A stretch of DNA of 64,000 bases from Mesostigma viride (taxonomy: Eukaryota > Streptophyta > Mesostigmatophyceae > Mesostigmatales > Mesostigmataceae): assembly GCA_009746045.1 (NCBI GenBank), contig RPFO01001397.1, forward strand, positions 39,748 through 103,747, given 5' to 3'. This document shows positions 63,646-64,000 of the stretch, piece after piece. Position 1 is the first letter of the stretch. The number at the start of each line of letters is the position of its first letter. The position numbers were made by a program, and so were the translations under genes. The notes under the pieces were generated by a model. It was given only the letters and a program-made list of their open reading frames with translations. It ran no database searches and was not told the origin of the DNA.

Positions 63646-64000
63646 CTCCAACTGCATGTGGACTGCCTCTCCCAGCGACTCGGCCAGCCGTTTGAGTGTG
63701 TTTGGGACCATATGCTGATGCCCATGGATATTACGTGCGCCATCAACCAGCAACACCAGTGACACTTGAGCTCCTTGTTATCCTTCTCATCGGATGTACT
63801 GACGACACCCTGCACAATTACAGCTCACAAGGCAACTAACATGCTGGGGAACGCATCCGCCGCAGTGGACGTCAGTAACGGATGTTGCAATGTTGCTGGA
63901 GGAGGTCAATCGACCGCACCCGTACATACAAGGGGCAATTATTATGCATCATACCCAAAACAGGAAGAAATGTGGCACAACTAACCTTGCCATCAACATG

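Overview
The window is nuclear DNA of a eukaryote, most probably a unicellular alga or related protist. The only spliceable gene models use GT-AG introns, and the rest is retrotransposons, foldback elements, LINE relatives and long satellite and minisatellite arrays. The species cannot be named from the sequence. No rRNA, intact tRNA or housekeeping gene was found.

Layout. (1) 1-8049: a Ty1/copia-like polyprotein, open at the left edge, whose RNase H domain is split by two perfectly palindromic foldback insertions; 8050-9469 is its non-coding 3' side. (2) 9470-27097: a 40-bp satellite (roughly 200 monomers) broken by two 2.0-kb 'long+short' dimers (family X), one 206-bp palindrome and a complete 4,992-bp LTR element that carries only gag and protease. 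(3) 27195-29905: CA-rich simple repeat with a third multi-unit foldback insertion. (4) 30149-38227, minus strand: an intron-containing transposase-like gene. Its introns hold a 2,711-bp LTR element, two LINE fragments and many copies of the palindrome CCAACGGCCGTTGG. (5) 39477-52440, minus strand: a second copia-like element, split inside its integrase zinc finger by a Y-long/Y-short dimer; Y-long appears to carry a further 7.06-kb element (E). E has inverted 173-bp repeat arrays at both ends and two divergent genes, a PHD-finger/poly-Q protein and a Tudor-like protein. (6) 52440-57520: repeat fields (GTTACCGG-rich, 50-bp CACGTG minisatellite, 152-bp hairpin repeats). (7) 57666-62051: two LINE ORF1-like genes with no ORF2, plus a stray tail. 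(8) 62640-63640: CCCA/CCCT-rich low complexity.

The main signals. Two families unrelated in sequence (X and Y) share one architecture: an exact tandem of a ~1.4-kb long form and a ~0.55-kb short form, no target-site duplication, and the same C-rich filler at the deletion point of the short form. The palindromic foldback family makes 5-bp target duplications in 4 of 4 cases and carries tRNA-like A-box and B-box motifs in permuted order. The two copia-like polyproteins place the protease-like domain after integrase and use HGDD instead of YVDD in reverse transcriptase.

The nesting gives an insertion order: copia element 2, then the Y dimer, then E; and the satellite array, then X dimers, the palindrome and the LTR element.
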